Below, piece after piece: positions 1 through 9,905 of a stretch of 64,000 nucleotides of DNA. The notes under the pieces were generated by a model. The model was given only the letters and a program-made list of their open reading frames with translations. It was not told the DNA's origin and made no database searches. Made by a program: the position numbers and the translations under genes. The DNA comes from Bacteroidota bacterium (GTDB lineage Bacteria > Bacteroidota > Bacteroidia > Chitinophagales > Chitinophagaceae). The first letter of the stretch is position 1. The number at the start of each line of letters is the position of its first letter. The stretch is from NCBI GenBank assembly GCA_023437225.1, contig JAEZGS010000020.1, positions 124,001 to 188,000 of the forward strand, in the 5' to 3' direction.

Positions 1-1852
1 CATTCAGCAATCCACTTGATCGCCTGAACACCTGAACTGTTGAAGTCATTGGATCCCAACGGGCAAGACCTTTTGCTGTTGAAATCCAAAGCTTGTGATG
101 CGTATCTTCTATCGCTTTGTAAACAAAGTTACTAGGGAGGCCCTCTTTCGTTGTTAACCGTGTGAAACTCTTCCTTGAAGCGTCGAGCTTACAAATACCT
201 CCGCCTTCGGTGGAAATCCAGATGTTCTTATTTACATCTTCATAGATAGCATTCACAGTATTGTTCGATATGCTCTTGCTGTTGCGTGAGTCGTTGATAT
301 GATTTGCTACAAGAGAACGAGTAGCAGGATCGTAATTAAAAACTCCACGAGTATGGGTTCCAATCCATATCCTTCCATCAGAGTCCTCGAACAGGGCGCT
401 CACAAATATATACTGAGGAATTTCTTTCACCCGGATAAAGCCATCTGCATTGGGATCATATCTATATAATGTCGTTGATGTGCCTACATAGATTTCACCG
501 GCTTTTGTCTTCAATAAAGTGACGACAAAATTTTCTTTGAGATCAAACGGGCCGTTGCCTGCAACGTAACGCTTTCTTACTTTCCCGGTTTTGGTATCCA
601 ATACGTCAAGGCCGTTTTCAAACGTTCCAACCCATAGATCCTTTCCGTTTACCATCAGCCCGTGTACGTTGGTATAAGCAAGATCGGTATTAGATCCGCT
701 GGCTGTAAAGTTCTTTATTTCACCTGTACGCGGATCTAAACTGCTTATGCCTGCATCTTCTGTACCTATCCAGATGTTTCCACTGTTATCTTCCACGATC
801 TCTCTGACTACAGTTCCTCCAAGCGAATTGTCCGAAAAATCAGGGAAGTATTTTTGAAAGACCGAAAAATTCCTTGAGTAATAGTTAACACCACCAAAGT
901 AAGTGCCCGCCCACACACCGCCTTCCAGATCTTTTGTAAGACAGTAAACGGCGTTGTCGTTCAATGAATATGGGTCGAGGAATCGTCTCCTTAGTTGTGA
1001 GAATTTATTTGTCTTACGGTCAAGTATTACAATACCAGATTCCGTAGCGAACCAAAATACACCAGGTGCATATTCAATGATGTCGCGTACATATAGTGGA
1101 GAACGATTTTCGTTATAAGTATAAAGATCCCGGTATGTTCCTGTTTTGGTGTTGAAAGTTTTTATGCCCTGTGAAGTAGTACCAACGAGCAATTCATCGT
1201 TACCTGCATCTATCATTCGTGTGATCCAATGATAGTGGGCTTTGGGCGAATTATCAAATAAGCTGACGCCGTGAAACTCATTGGTTTTTTCGTTGTAAGA
1301 ATAGATCTTTCCATCTGCAGATGAAAACCATAAACGGCCATCCCGTGACCTGCATATAGAAGAAGCTACAAAATACTGACTGGACGGAAACACGCGTACA
1401 GTATTCTTCTTAAGGTCGATGCGACAAAGATCCGCTCCGGCAACAATCCACAGATTTTGATTGTTGTCTTTTTCGATGTCGTTGATTTCACGCAGCGAAT
1501 CATTGAGATAAGTTACCTGTTCTTTTGTGTCATCATATCTGTACAGACCACGTTGTGTACCGACCCAGATATAGCCGTTGTCATCTGCATACATGCAATG
1601 AATGACGTCCCTGTTCAGTTGCCTTTCATTATCAGAATCAAGTTGTATCGTTTTGAAATTATATCCATCAAAACGGTTAAGTCCACCTTTTGTACCGAAC
1701 CAGAGAAAACCGTTTTGGTCTTGTATACTGCTGTGCACTGAATTGTTCGACAGTCCATTTTCAACCTGGTAGTGGCGGAAATAATATGGCTGTGAATGTG
1801 CGGAAATTACGGTCATGCACACCAAAATGCTTATGGCAACAATCTTTCTCAC
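1..1852 (-). CDS. Two-component regulator propeller protein, N-terminal part (cut by window edge)
   Basis: The minus strand is open from 1852 to the window edge (about 617 residues), so the C-terminus is missing. The only reasonable start after the in-frame stop at 1880-1882 is a GTG at 1852; it is followed by a hydrophobic signal peptide ending in SAHSQ. The mature part opens YYFRHYQVENGLSNNSVHS and carries repeated blades such as NGYIWVGTQRGLYRYDD and GFLWFGTKGGLNRFDGYNF, the signature of Reg_prop/YXYXY periplasmic sensors. In Bacteroidota these domains head hybrid two-component systems that sense oligosaccharides and switch on the adjacent SusC/D genes. It is divergent from susC, 258 bp away, which fits that role. 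Whether the missing part is a hybrid kinase, a plain kinase or a LuxR-type regulator cannot be seen. Confidence 0.88.
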   Translation of the reverse strand, partial: MRKIVAISILVCMTVISAHSQPYYFRHYQVENGLSNNSVHSSIQDQNGFLWFGTKGGLNRFDGYNFKTIQLDSDNERQLNRDVIHCMYADDNGYIWVGTQRGLYRYDDTKEQVTYLNDSLREINDIEKDNNQNLWIVAGADLCRIDLKKNTVRVFPSSQYFVASSICRSRDGRLWFSSADGKIYSYNEKTNEFHGVSLFDNSPKAHYHWITRMIDAGNDELLVGTTSQGIKTFNTKTGTYRDLYTYNENRSPLYVRDIIEYAPGVFWFATESGIVILDRKTNKFSQLRRRFLDPYSLNDNAVYCLTKDLEGGVWAGTYFGGVNYYSRNFSVFQKYFPDFSDNSLGGTVVREIVEDNSGNIWIGTEDAGISSLDPRTGEIKNFTASGSNTDLAYTNVHGLMVNGKDLWVGTFENGLDVLDTKTGKVRKRYVAGNGPFDLKENFVVTLLKTKAGEIYVGTSTTLYRYDPNADGFIRVKEIPQYIFVSALFEDSDGRIWIGTHTRGVFNYDPATRSLVANHINDSRNSKSISNNTVNAIYEDVNKNIWISTEGGGICKLDASRKSFTRLTTKEGLPSNFVYKAIEDTHHKLWISTAKGLARWDPMTSTVQVFRRSSGLLN

Positions 1853-2110
1853 TTCTTCTAAGATAGCTGCTTTATCGATTTAGCAAAAATTCCGGCCTAC
1901 CAATTTGTAACAAAATGCAAAAGTTATGATACAAAATGAAGGAACATTTGCGGACCTATTGAGTTTCTTCACAGTGCTAATTGAAAATGCATTGCAATTT
2001 TTTTCTGCCGGATAAACAACAAAATACAGTAACAAAATAATTGCCTATGAGTACCTGATAGAAATGTCCGACTAACGATGTAATCAATTTTAATTAACAA
2101 TTGAACTGCC

Positions 2111-5100
2111 ATGTATTTTAAAACAACAAACTGCTTTAAGGCACCATTGAATGACAGTGTCTTTCTATCAAAAAAATTATTCTTATTTGCGGGGATTTTC
2201 CTTTTAGGATTGTTTTTCAGTCCTGCATTTTCTCAAACACAAAACAAAATCAGGGTCAGTGGAACCGTTCGCGACTCAAGTGGAATTGGGATTCCGCAGG
2301 TTACCGTTGCGGAGAAGGGTACATCTAACAAAACCATCACCAGCAGTGAAGGAAACTTCAGCATCAGTGTTTCAAATGCTGAGTCCGTGCTTGAATTTTC
2401 ATCAGTAGGTTACATCACCGAAGAAGTGAAGGTTCAATCTCAAACAACCTTCAACATTTCTTTGAACATAACCAACGCGGCACTTGGTGAAGTGGTTGTA
2501 GTTGGTTACGGATCGCGCAAGAAAGAATCACTTACCGGAGCTATTTCTGCTGTAACAGCCAAAGATCTGGACCATGTTCACGGCGGCTCAACGGTTAGCT
2601 CCGGGCTCGCCGGGAAACTTCCGGGGGTGTCTTTCAGGATGCCGGATGGCAGACCTGGTTCAAGTGCAAACATCCAGATCCGTAACATGGGTAATCCCCT
2701 GTTTATAATTGACGGTATTCAGCAGGATGCCGGACAGTTTAATAACCTGTCGCCTAACGATATTGAAAGCATCACTGTTTTGAAAGATGCATCGGCTGCT
2801 ATATATGGCGTACGTGCAGCAAACGGTGTTGTGGTTGTAACAACAAAGAGGGGTCGTGCTGGTAGCGGAAATGCCATCAATGTGGATGCATATTATGGAT
2901 GGCAGAACTGGACCCGTTTTCCGGAAGTTGTTAACGCATACGAATGGCAACTCGGTAAACTGGACGCAGATATGAATCGCGTCAATGCGGGTACGGCAAT
3001 GACACCGCAGGAATTGGAGCGATGGAAAACAGGTACTGAATATGGTTACCGGAATTTTGACTGGTATAATTTCATCATTCAAAAGAATTCTCCGATCAAG
3101 TCCATCAATGTAAATGCGACAGGGGGATCGGATAAGGTGAATTACTATTTATCAGTGACCCGACTGGATCAAAACTCGGTACTTGGTAGGGAGTTTACTT
3201 TTGGTCGTACGAATCTTCAATCTAACATCGATGCAAAAGTTACCAACCGATTGAAAGTTGGTATCCAGATCAATGGCCGTATTGAAACCCGTGATAATCC
3301 TGGTGTACCGGGTGGTGATGATTATTGGGCGCCACGATTTGCATTGTTAAGAAACCTCCCATATGAAAGACCTTATGCCAATGACAATCCAGCCTATCTA
3401 AATGATATCGGACATAATGCTGAGAACTGGGGATTGCTGAACAAGGAGAAATCCGGTTACTGGCATGAAGACTGGCGTGTACTGCAAACCAACCTGAGTG
3501 CGGAATACCAGTTGCCAATAAAAGGCCTCAATGTGCGCGGTATGTATTCGTATTACCTTGCTGATCGCGTAATGAATGGTCATGAATATACTTATGACGC
3601 GTACAGATTTAATCCAGCTGACAGCACCTATGAAAGAACAGGTGGAAGCACAAACCCCTGGAGAGAAAGAGGTACAAGGAAAGTCTTTAATAAAGTTCTG
3701 CAGGGACAGGTAAACTATACCAATTCATTTGGTGAGCATAATGTAGGTGCAACTTTTGTTACTGAAAGGATCGAACGCAATATCCTTGATCAATGGGTGC
3801 ACTCCGTGCCCAAGACGAACGTATTGCCTTTGTTGCAGTTTGCTGATATTGACACTTACAATGATGATGACTATGAAGAAGCAAGGATCGGTTATATTGG
3901 GAGGATCAACTATAACTATGCAAACAGGTATTTCCTGGAGTTATCCGCAAGAAGAGACGCTTCGTGGAAGTTTGCACCAGGTAAACGCGTTGGTACATTT
4001 CCTGCTGTAAGTGCTGGCTGGAGAATCACAGAGGAAGAGTTTTTTCAAAACTGGACTCGTGGTTCGATCCTTACCGAGCTGAAGATCCGTGGTTCTTACG
4101 GACAACTGGGTGATGATGATATTGGAATTGGTGCATTCGATTACATTTCCGGTTATAATTACAACAGTGGTAATCGTTCGATACTCGATGGAAACCTTGT
4201 TGTAGGCGCACGCTACAGAGGTGTACCTGTCAATAATATCTCCTGGTTTGTAAGTACCATGACCAATATTGGTGCTGATTTCAGTTTTCTTAATGGCAAG
4301 CTTTCTGGTTCCGTTGACTATTTTTATCGCAAGCGTACAGGCCTTAAAGGAAGGAAATATGACGTACAGGTTCCATGGGAACTCGGCTACAATTTGCCAG
4401 ATGAGAACGTTGAAAGCGATGCCGTACTTGGCGGCGAAGTTGCCGTGAATTATAATGGCAACATCGGTGAACTTAAATTCAGCGTCGGCGGTAATTTCTC
4501 ATTTGCGAGAAATAAATTTCTTGAATCATATAAGCCACTTTACGGAAATTCATGGGATCACTATCGTAACGGACGCGAAAACAGGTGGACCGGCATCTAT
4601 TGGGGTTATGAAGTGATCGGCCAGTTTCAGTCGCAGGATGAGATCAATCATTATCCGGTAAACATCGATGGTCAAAACAATCGTACGCTGTTGCCTGGAG
4701 ATCTCATCTACAAAGATGTGAACAATGACGGGCGTATCGGTAGCCTTGATGAACGTCCAATTGGATATCATGGTGGAAATCCGAATGTCAATTACGGTCT
4801 AAGCATTTCACTTGCATGGAGAGGCATTGATTTCGTTGCTGATTTTTCTGGAGCATCTATGTACACCTTCGCAAGAAGCTGGGAGATGAGATGGCCGTAT
4901 CAGAACGGAGGTAACCTTGTGAAGAATTTTTATGAAGACAGATGGCACAGAGCTGATGTGTGGGATGTAAACAGCGAATGGATACCAGGAAAATATCCGG
5001 CATTGCGTTTCAACGAAGGTGGTCATAGTAACTACAACAAGAACTCAACATTCTGGGTTGACAATCTTAAATATTTCCGCGCAAGAACAATAGAGATTGG

Positions 5101-5290
5101 TTATTCACTTCCAAAATCCATACTGCAAAAAGCAAACATTAAAAAGACACGCTTGTATGTCAACGCATACAACCTGTTCTCTATTGACAATGTTGCACAA
5201 TATGGTCTTGAACCCGAGGTAGTAGATGGTAACGGATTGCAGTATCCGCAAAACAGAGTAGTAAATTTTGGAGTTAACCTTTCATTCTAA
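2111..5290 (+). CDS. SusC/RagA-family TonB-linked outer membrane protein
   Basis: A 1059-residue outer-membrane transporter for oligosaccharides, energised through TonB. A signal peptide covers residues 1-42 (hydrophobic core LFLFAGIFLLGLFF, cleavage after FSQ). A carboxypeptidase-regulatory-like domain follows (about 47-122), then the plug that opens with GEVVVVGYGSRKKESLTGA near 126-144 and includes ANIQIRNMGNPLFIIDGIQ and LKDASAAIYGVRAANGVVVV, all classic for SusC. The rest is the 22-strand barrel, ending in a terminal phenylalanine (NFGVNLSF). Length is normal for the family. It is first in a co-directional cluster with the SusD partner 18 bp downstream and a divergent propeller sensor upstream. 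The imported glycan cannot be deduced from this protein. Confidence 0.97.
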   Translation: MYFKTTNCFKAPLNDSVFLSKKLFLFAGIFLLGLFFSPAFSQTQNKIRVSGTVRDSSGIGIPQVTVAEKGTSNKTITSSEGNFSISVSNAESVLEFSSVGYITEEVKVQSQTTFNISLNITNAALGEVVVVGYGSRKKESLTGAISAVTAKDLDHVHGGSTVSSGLAGKLPGVSFRMPDGRPGSSANIQIRNMGNPLFIIDGIQQDAGQFNNLSPNDIESITVLKDASAAIYGVRAANGVVVVTTKRGRAGSGNAINVDAYYGWQNWTRFPEVVNAYEWQLGKLDADMNRVNAGTAMTPQELERWKTGTEYGYRNFDWYNFIIQKNSPIKSINVNATGGSDKVNYYLSVTRLDQNSVLGREFTFGRTNLQSNIDAKVTNRLKVGIQINGRIETRDNPGVPGGDDYWAPRFALLRNLPYERPYANDNPAYLNDIGHNAENWGLLNKEKSGYWHEDWRVLQTNLSAEYQLPIKGLNVRGMYSYYLADRVMNGHEYTYDAYRFNPADSTYERTGGSTNPWRERGTRKVFNKVLQGQVNYTNSFGEHNVGATFVTERIERNILDQWVHSVPKTNVLPLLQFADIDTYNDDDYEEARIGYIGRINYNYANRYFLELSARRDASWKFAPGKRVGTFPAVSAGWRITEEEFFQNWTRGSILTELKIRGSYGQLGDDDIGIGAFDYISGYNYNSGNRSILDGNLVVGARYRGVPVNNISWFVSTMTNIGADFSFLNGKLSGSVDYFYRKRTGLKGRKYDVQVPWELGYNLPDENVESDAVLGGEVAVNYNGNIGELKFSVGGNFSFARNKFLESYKPLYGNSWDHYRNGRENRWTGIYWGYEVIGQFQSQDEINHYPVNIDGQNNRTLLPGDLIYKDVNNDGRIGSLDERPIGYHGGNPNVNYGLSISLAWRGIDFVADFSGASMYTFARSWEMRWPYQNGGNLVKNFYEDRWHRADVWDVNSEWIPGKYPALRFNEGGHSNYNKNSTFWVDNLKYFRARTIEIGYSLPKSILQKANIKKTRLYVNAYNLFSIDNVAQYGLEPEVVDGNGLQYPQNRVVNFGVNLSF

Positions 5291-5308
5291 ACATTCAATT
5301 CTATTAAG

Positions 5309-7198
5309 ATGAAAAGATATTTTTCAATATTGATGATCTCCCTACTTGCATTCGGATATGGGTGTAATAAGGACGATGATTTTTTGAACAGGGAGCCGAA
5401 AAACATATTGCTTGAAGAAGCTATATGGAAAGACAAGACACTGGTGTTGTCAGTATTATCGGACCTGTACGATAGACTGCCGGTTAACCAGGGCCTTGAA
5501 GGTGGACAATGGCAGCGGTTCGGCGACTTCAATGAAGCATTAATATCCCGTAACGGTGACAACTGGCGTCACCAGAATAACGAGTGGGGTTACGGTGAAT
5601 GGGGCTATTGGGATTATGGTTATATCCGGGAATTGAACCTTTTCATACAACAGGCTGAGAAAGCAACTCAACTCGACGAAACAGATCGCAAACGTTTTCT
5701 TGCTGAAGGTCGGTTCCTTCGTGCTTTTGTATACTTCGAGGAAGTAAAACGCATGGGTGGTGTGCCTTTAATACTTGAGCCGCTCACCTATGACTTTAGT
5801 GGTGACCCTACATATCTTCAGTATCCACGTGCAAAAGAATCAGAGATCTATGATTTTGTTATCAATGAAATGGATGCTATAAAAGCCGATCTGCCAAACG
5901 ATGGCGGTACAAAGTCAAGAGCAACCAGTGGTTCAGTACTTGCCTTGAAAGCAAGGGCTGCCTTGTACGCCGGTTCAATTGCAAAATATGGATCAGCTAA
6001 AACTCCGGAAGTTTCATTGCCGGGTGGCGAGGTGGGCATTCCTGCGTCCATGGCACAAGGTTATTATCAAACTGCACTTGCTGCGGCGCAGGAGATCATA
6101 AACAGTGGTAAATATTCTCTTTATCAAAAAAAGCCTGATCTCTCTGACAACTTTGCAAGCTTGTTCCTTGATAAAGCGAATAACCCGGAAGTCATCTTTG
6201 CTGATGATTACAAGTTGAAAAATAAGATGCATGATTTCACTGTAGACAACCAGCCAACATCAATGACCGAGGAAAGCTTTGGTGGCGCAGTAAATCCTTC
6301 ATTAAATCTTGTCCAGGAATTTGAAATGCTCGACAATACTTTTGCTCCCATCGCAAATACTGCAGGAGGAGACTACATTTTGTACGACAGACCAATGGAA
6401 ATTTTTGCGGGACGCGATGCGAGGTTAGCAGGTACGGTTATCTTACCGGGATCCAGCTTTAAGAATCGTACTGTAGATATTTGGGGTGGCTTTATGTTGG
6501 AAGACAAGTCGATCATCACCGGTACAAGATGGAATGAAACAAAAACGCTTCCCGGAAAAGCTGCACCTGAAGTTGTTGTTGGAAGAGATGGCCCGATAGT
6601 GGGGCTTGAATCAAGTGCTCAAACAGGCTTCCTTGTAAGAAAGTATCTGGATCCAACAGTTGGTGCAGGTTCGCTTGGAACAAAGAGTGAGGTTTGGTGG
6701 ATACGTTTCCGTTATGCAGAAGTGTTGCTGAATGGGGCAGAAGCGGCTTTCGAACTCGGACAGGCAGATGTTGCAGCGGATTATATCAACCAGGTACGGA
6801 GGAGAGCAGGTTTCACAACAGATCTCACCGCTGGTCAGATCAACTTCGATAGAATCGTTCATGAAAGAAAAGTTGAGCTTGCATTCGAAGATCATATCCT
6901 CTGGGATATGAAGAGGTGGAGACTCGCAATGGAAGTTTGGAATGGTGTGCCGATGACTGAAGCAGATTTAAAGTCGAATATCGGGAAGGCGAACAAATTC
7001 AATACGCAGGTGTTTGGCCTCATACCTTACAAATATTATGCACCCGGGCATCCAACCGATGGTAAATGGGCATTTGCTGTAACTAAGCCCAATGCAGTTA
7101 CAAATCCTGATCGCTTCCGACTTGGAAATTACTATTCATACATTGATGATAACATCATTGCCAGCAATCCAAAAATTGTAAGAAATCCAAATCAATAG
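5309..7198 (+). CDS. SusD/RagB-family nutrient-binding outer membrane lipoprotein
   Basis: A 629-residue surface lipoprotein that caps the SusC transporter and binds glycan. The N-terminus MKRYFSILMISLLAFGYGC gives a lipoprotein signal with Cys19, followed by KDDDFLNREPKN, the usual SusD opening. TPR-like helices with RFLRAFVYFEEVKRMGGVPL and a C-terminal segment VRRRAGF...RIVHERKVELAFEDHILWDMKRW match the RagB/SusD fold. At 629 residues it is somewhat longer than the founding SusD (about 550). It lies 18 bp after susC and 24 bp before the DUF3823 gene, so the three are almost surely one transcript. Confidence 0.97.
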   Translation: MKRYFSILMISLLAFGYGCNKDDDFLNREPKNILLEEAIWKDKTLVLSVLSDLYDRLPVNQGLEGGQWQRFGDFNEALISRNGDNWRHQNNEWGYGEWGYWDYGYIRELNLFIQQAEKATQLDETDRKRFLAEGRFLRAFVYFEEVKRMGGVPLILEPLTYDFSGDPTYLQYPRAKESEIYDFVINEMDAIKADLPNDGGTKSRATSGSVLALKARAALYAGSIAKYGSAKTPEVSLPGGEVGIPASMAQGYYQTALAAAQEIINSGKYSLYQKKPDLSDNFASLFLDKANNPEVIFADDYKLKNKMHDFTVDNQPTSMTEESFGGAVNPSLNLVQEFEMLDNTFAPIANTAGGDYILYDRPMEIFAGRDARLAGTVILPGSSFKNRTVDIWGGFMLEDKSIITGTRWNETKTLPGKAAPEVVVGRDGPIVGLESSAQTGFLVRKYLDPTVGAGSLGTKSEVWWIRFRYAEVLLNGAEAAFELGQADVAADYINQVRRRAGFTTDLTAGQINFDRIVHERKVELAFEDHILWDMKRWRLAMEVWNGVPMTEADLKSNIGKANKFNTQVFGLIPYKYYAPGHPTDGKWAFAVTKPNAVTNPDRFRLGNYYSYIDDNIIASNPKIVRNPNQ

Positions 7199-7222
7199 TG
7201 CAAACTGAAAAAAATTAAGATC

Positions 7223-7921
7223 ATGAAATTGAATTCATTTTTTATAATGCTGTGTGTGCTGACAGTTGCTTTGACATCATGTTCTAAAGATAACTATGAT
7301 GCACCCAGCGCATCTTTTACCGGACGAATTGTTTACCAGGGTACACCGCTTGAAGTGGAGTACAACCAGGTGCGTTTTCAATTATGGCAGTCAGGATTCG
7401 GGAAGGAAACGCCCATTGATGTTCCTGTTAAGCCGGATGGTTCATTCTCCGCATTGCTCTTCAACGGACAATACAAATTGTCGTTTCCCGGGGGACAGGG
7501 GCCGTATATGACGGTGCATAATGGATCTGCAAAGGATACGCTTAACTTAAACATCAATGGTAACACAACATTGGATATTGCTGTAATGCCGTATTATATG
7601 GTTCGAAATGCGCAGTTTAACATCAGCAATCGTGTTGTAACAGGTACATTCTCACTCGAGAAAATAATAACCGACATGAACGCGAAGGACATCGAGCGAG
7701 TTGCTTTGTATTTGAATAACACCATATTTGTTTCTGGAGGTTCGAACGTTGCTGTTACGAACATTAATGGTAATGAAATTACTGATATGACCAACATCAG
7801 CATATCAGCAACGGTTCCTGATCTAACAAGAACACAGAATTACATATTTGCACGAATAGGCGTTAAGATCAGCGGTGTAGAGGACATGATCTTTTCGCCA
7901 GTAAAAGAATTAAACTTTTAA
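7223..7921 (+). CDS. DUF3823-family lipoprotein
   Basis: A 232-residue predicted lipoprotein (signal MKLNSFFIMLCVLTVALTSC, Cys20). The mature part SFTGRIVYQGTPLEVEYNQV with VRFQLWQSG and LFNGQYKLSFPGGQGPYM resembles DUF3823, a two-domain beta-sandwich family found next to SusC/SusD pairs and thought to be an extra surface glycan-binding component. The function is inferred only from family and position. It lies 24 bp after susD, and a terminator-like hairpin follows at 7940-7972, so it probably closes the transport part of the operon. Confidence 0.85.
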   Translation: MKLNSFFIMLCVLTVALTSCSKDNYDAPSASFTGRIVYQGTPLEVEYNQVRFQLWQSGFGKETPIDVPVKPDGSFSALLFNGQYKLSFPGGQGPYMTVHNGSAKDTLNLNINGNTTLDIAVMPYYMVRNAQFNISNRVVTGTFSLEKIITDMNAKDIERVALYLNNTIFVSGGSNVAVTNINGNEITDMTNISISATVPDLTRTQNYIFARIGVKISGVEDMIFSPVKELNF

Positions 7922-7939
7922 TTTTTGTTGTTACGGCGC

Positions 7940-7972
7940 AAGGTCACCTGGCAGCAGGTGGCCTTTATTTTG
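7940..7972 (+). terminator. Hairpin with T-rich tail after the SusC/SusD/DUF3823 genes
   Basis: An 11-bp stem, AAGGTCACCTG (7940-7950) against CAGGTGGCCTT (7955-7965) with one T-G wobble and a GCAG loop, is followed by TATTTTG. It looks like an intrinsic terminator, or a partial one that would lower expression of the downstream enzymes relative to the transporter genes. Its position between 7921 and the GH2 start supports this. Confidence 0.7.
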
Positions 7973-8014
7973 TAAATTTTCATGCCTTTAATTTGAGTGT
8001 TCACAATTGATAAA

Positions 8015-9877
8015 ATGTATAAGATGAAAAGACGGTTTGTCGTTTTGGTTTCGGCGTCCCTAATGTTTAGTGTTTTCGCAGGTGCACAAGAGACTGCAAC
8101 AGCTGAAAAAAGGATCAGTACACCCTGGGCAGAGAAAGTAGATGTTACCAAACCCCTGAATGATTATCCGCGGCCACATATGGTGCGTGCCGCCTGGACA
8201 AATCTCAATGGGCAATGGGATTATTCTATTCTTCCAAAGTCATCGGTAACGGTTCCTTCAGGCTTCGATGGAAAGATTGTTGTTCCCTTTGCTGTTGAAT
8301 CGGCGCTATCAGGTGTTGGCAAGTGGGTAGGTAAAGACAGTGTGCTTTGGTACAACCGATCGTTTACCATCCCAGCTGATGCAAAAAACAAAAACCTTCT
8401 GCTGCACTTTGGAGCGGTAGACTGGTCTTGCGAAGTGTTTGTAAACGGAAAAAAAGTAGGCGAGCACCAGGGAGGATTCGATCCGTTTTATTTTGATATC
8501 ACGACTGCTGTAAGCAAAAATAAACAGCAGATTTTATCTGTCCGGGTTTGGGATCCAACAGATGATGGTCCTCAACCGAGAGGCAAACAAATTAAAAATC
8601 CTCATGGCATCTGGTATACGCCGGTAACCGGTATCTGGCAAACCGTGTGGATGGAAGCGGTGCCAAAGACTTACATAGCATCAACCAAACAAACACCGGA
8701 TCTCGACAATAAAACACTGGCTGCATCTGCAGTTGTTCAGAATCTTCAACCGGGAGACGTAGTGAAGGTAGTTGCGTACGACGGTAATACCCAAATTGCG
8801 GAACAAACATTGTCAGGAGATTCAGATTCGAAACTTAATATCAATGATCCAAAGAAATGGTCACCGGAAAATCCACACCTGTATGATCTTAAATACACCG
8901 TATTAAGAAAAGGGAAGATAATCGATGAGGTGAAAAGTTATTTTGCCATGCGCAAGATATCCATGAAGCCCGATGCAAATGGAACTCAAAGAATGTTATT
9001 GAATGACGAGTTTGTATTTCAATATGGACCTCTCGACCAGGGATGGTGGCCTGATGGTTTGTACACTGCACCAACAGACGAAGCATTGAAGTTTGACATA
9101 GAAAAGACAAAGGAGATGGGTTTCAATATGATTCGCAAACACACTAAGGTTGAACCATATCGCTGGTATTTTCATTGTGATAAACTCGGAATACTTGTAT
9201 GGCAGGATATGCCTACCGGAGATCTTGGCGGTGGCGGACGTTGGGAGACCAGGCCAGGGATAGATAATACAGGTGCCGACAAAGAAAGAACTCCCGAATC
9301 CGAAGCAATATTTCGCAAAGAATGGGATGAGATCATGACAGACTTTCACAACTTCCCTTCGATAGTCGTTTGGGTTCCGTTTAATGAAGCGTGGGGTCAG
9401 TTCAAAACGGTTGAGATCACTAACTGGACAATGCAAAAAGATCCATCAAGATTAGTGAATACCGCAAGCGGAGGTAATTTTCATCCTGTTGGTCACATTA
9501 TCGATCTGCATAATTATCCAACTCCGGAGATGCCGCGTGCAGAGTTATTTGGGAAGGATCGCGTGATTGTACTTGGGGAATTTGGAGGGCTTGGTTTGCC
9601 GCTGGAAGGGCATACCTGGCAGAGCAAGAACAATTGGGGATACCAGAATTTCAAAGATGAGAAAGCTTTGTTTGAAAGGTATGCATCGTTCATGGACAGG
9701 CTTCATGGTCTCATTGGAAGAGGATTGTCCGCCGCAGTTTATACACAAACAACAGATGTTGAAGGTGAGGTTAACGGGCTGATGACATATGACAGGAAGG
9801 TGTTTAAGATTCCAATTGACAAACTGAAAGAAGTTCACTCGAAATTATATGATCCGAAGCTCGTGAAAATGAAATAG
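8015..9877 (+). CDS. Glycoside hydrolase family 2 protein (beta-galactosidase/beta-glucuronidase-like)
   Basis: A secreted or periplasmic GH2 enzyme of about 620 residues. I place the start at ATG 8015 (MYKMKRRF); ATG 8024 is equally possible, and a GTG at 7997 is less likely because it precedes the signal peptide (core FVVLVSASLMFSVFAGAQ). Three regions follow: an N-terminal jelly-roll sugar-binding domain (LNGQWDYS, WYNRSFTIP, VFVNGKKVGEHQGGFDPF), an immunoglobulin-like sandwich, and a TIM barrel with GFNMIRKHTKVEPYRWYFHCDK. Catalytic residues are visible: acid/base Glu458 in VPFNEAWGQ and nucleophile Glu522 in LGEFGGLGLP. The protein lacks the long C-terminal domains of LacZ. Exact specificity is open. 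It sits 75-95 bp after the DUF3823 gene in the same locus. Confidence 0.93.
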   Translation: MYKMKRRFVVLVSASLMFSVFAGAQETATAEKRISTPWAEKVDVTKPLNDYPRPHMVRAAWTNLNGQWDYSILPKSSVTVPSGFDGKIVVPFAVESALSGVGKWVGKDSVLWYNRSFTIPADAKNKNLLLHFGAVDWSCEVFVNGKKVGEHQGGFDPFYFDITTAVSKNKQQILSVRVWDPTDDGPQPRGKQIKNPHGIWYTPVTGIWQTVWMEAVPKTYIASTKQTPDLDNKTLAASAVVQNLQPGDVVKVVAYDGNTQIAEQTLSGDSDSKLNINDPKKWSPENPHLYDLKYTVLRKGKIIDEVKSYFAMRKISMKPDANGTQRMLLNDEFVFQYGPLDQGWWPDGLYTAPTDEALKFDIEKTKEMGFNMIRKHTKVEPYRWYFHCDKLGILVWQDMPTGDLGGGGRWETRPGIDNTGADKERTPESEAIFRKEWDEIMTDFHNFPSIVVWVPFNEAWGQFKTVEITNWTMQKDPSRLVNTASGGNFHPVGHIIDLHNYPTPEMPRAELFGKDRVIVLGEFGGLGLPLEGHTWQSKNNWGYQNFKDEKALFERYASFMDRLHGLIGRGLSAAVYTQTTDVEGEVNGLMTYDRKVFKIPIDKLKEVHSKLYDPKLVKMK

Positions 9878-9905
9878 CGGTGGTATTGATCAAGAATTTA
9901 TTGCA

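Noticed and set aside
1457..1741. 94-residue open frame on the plus strand at the left end
   Set aside because: Lies antisense to the propeller sensor gene, which is open over the whole region with repeated propeller motifs.
8996..9436. 146-residue open frame on the minus strand
   Set aside because: Antisense to the GH2 catalytic domain, whose frame has clear motifs; the antisense product shows no family features.
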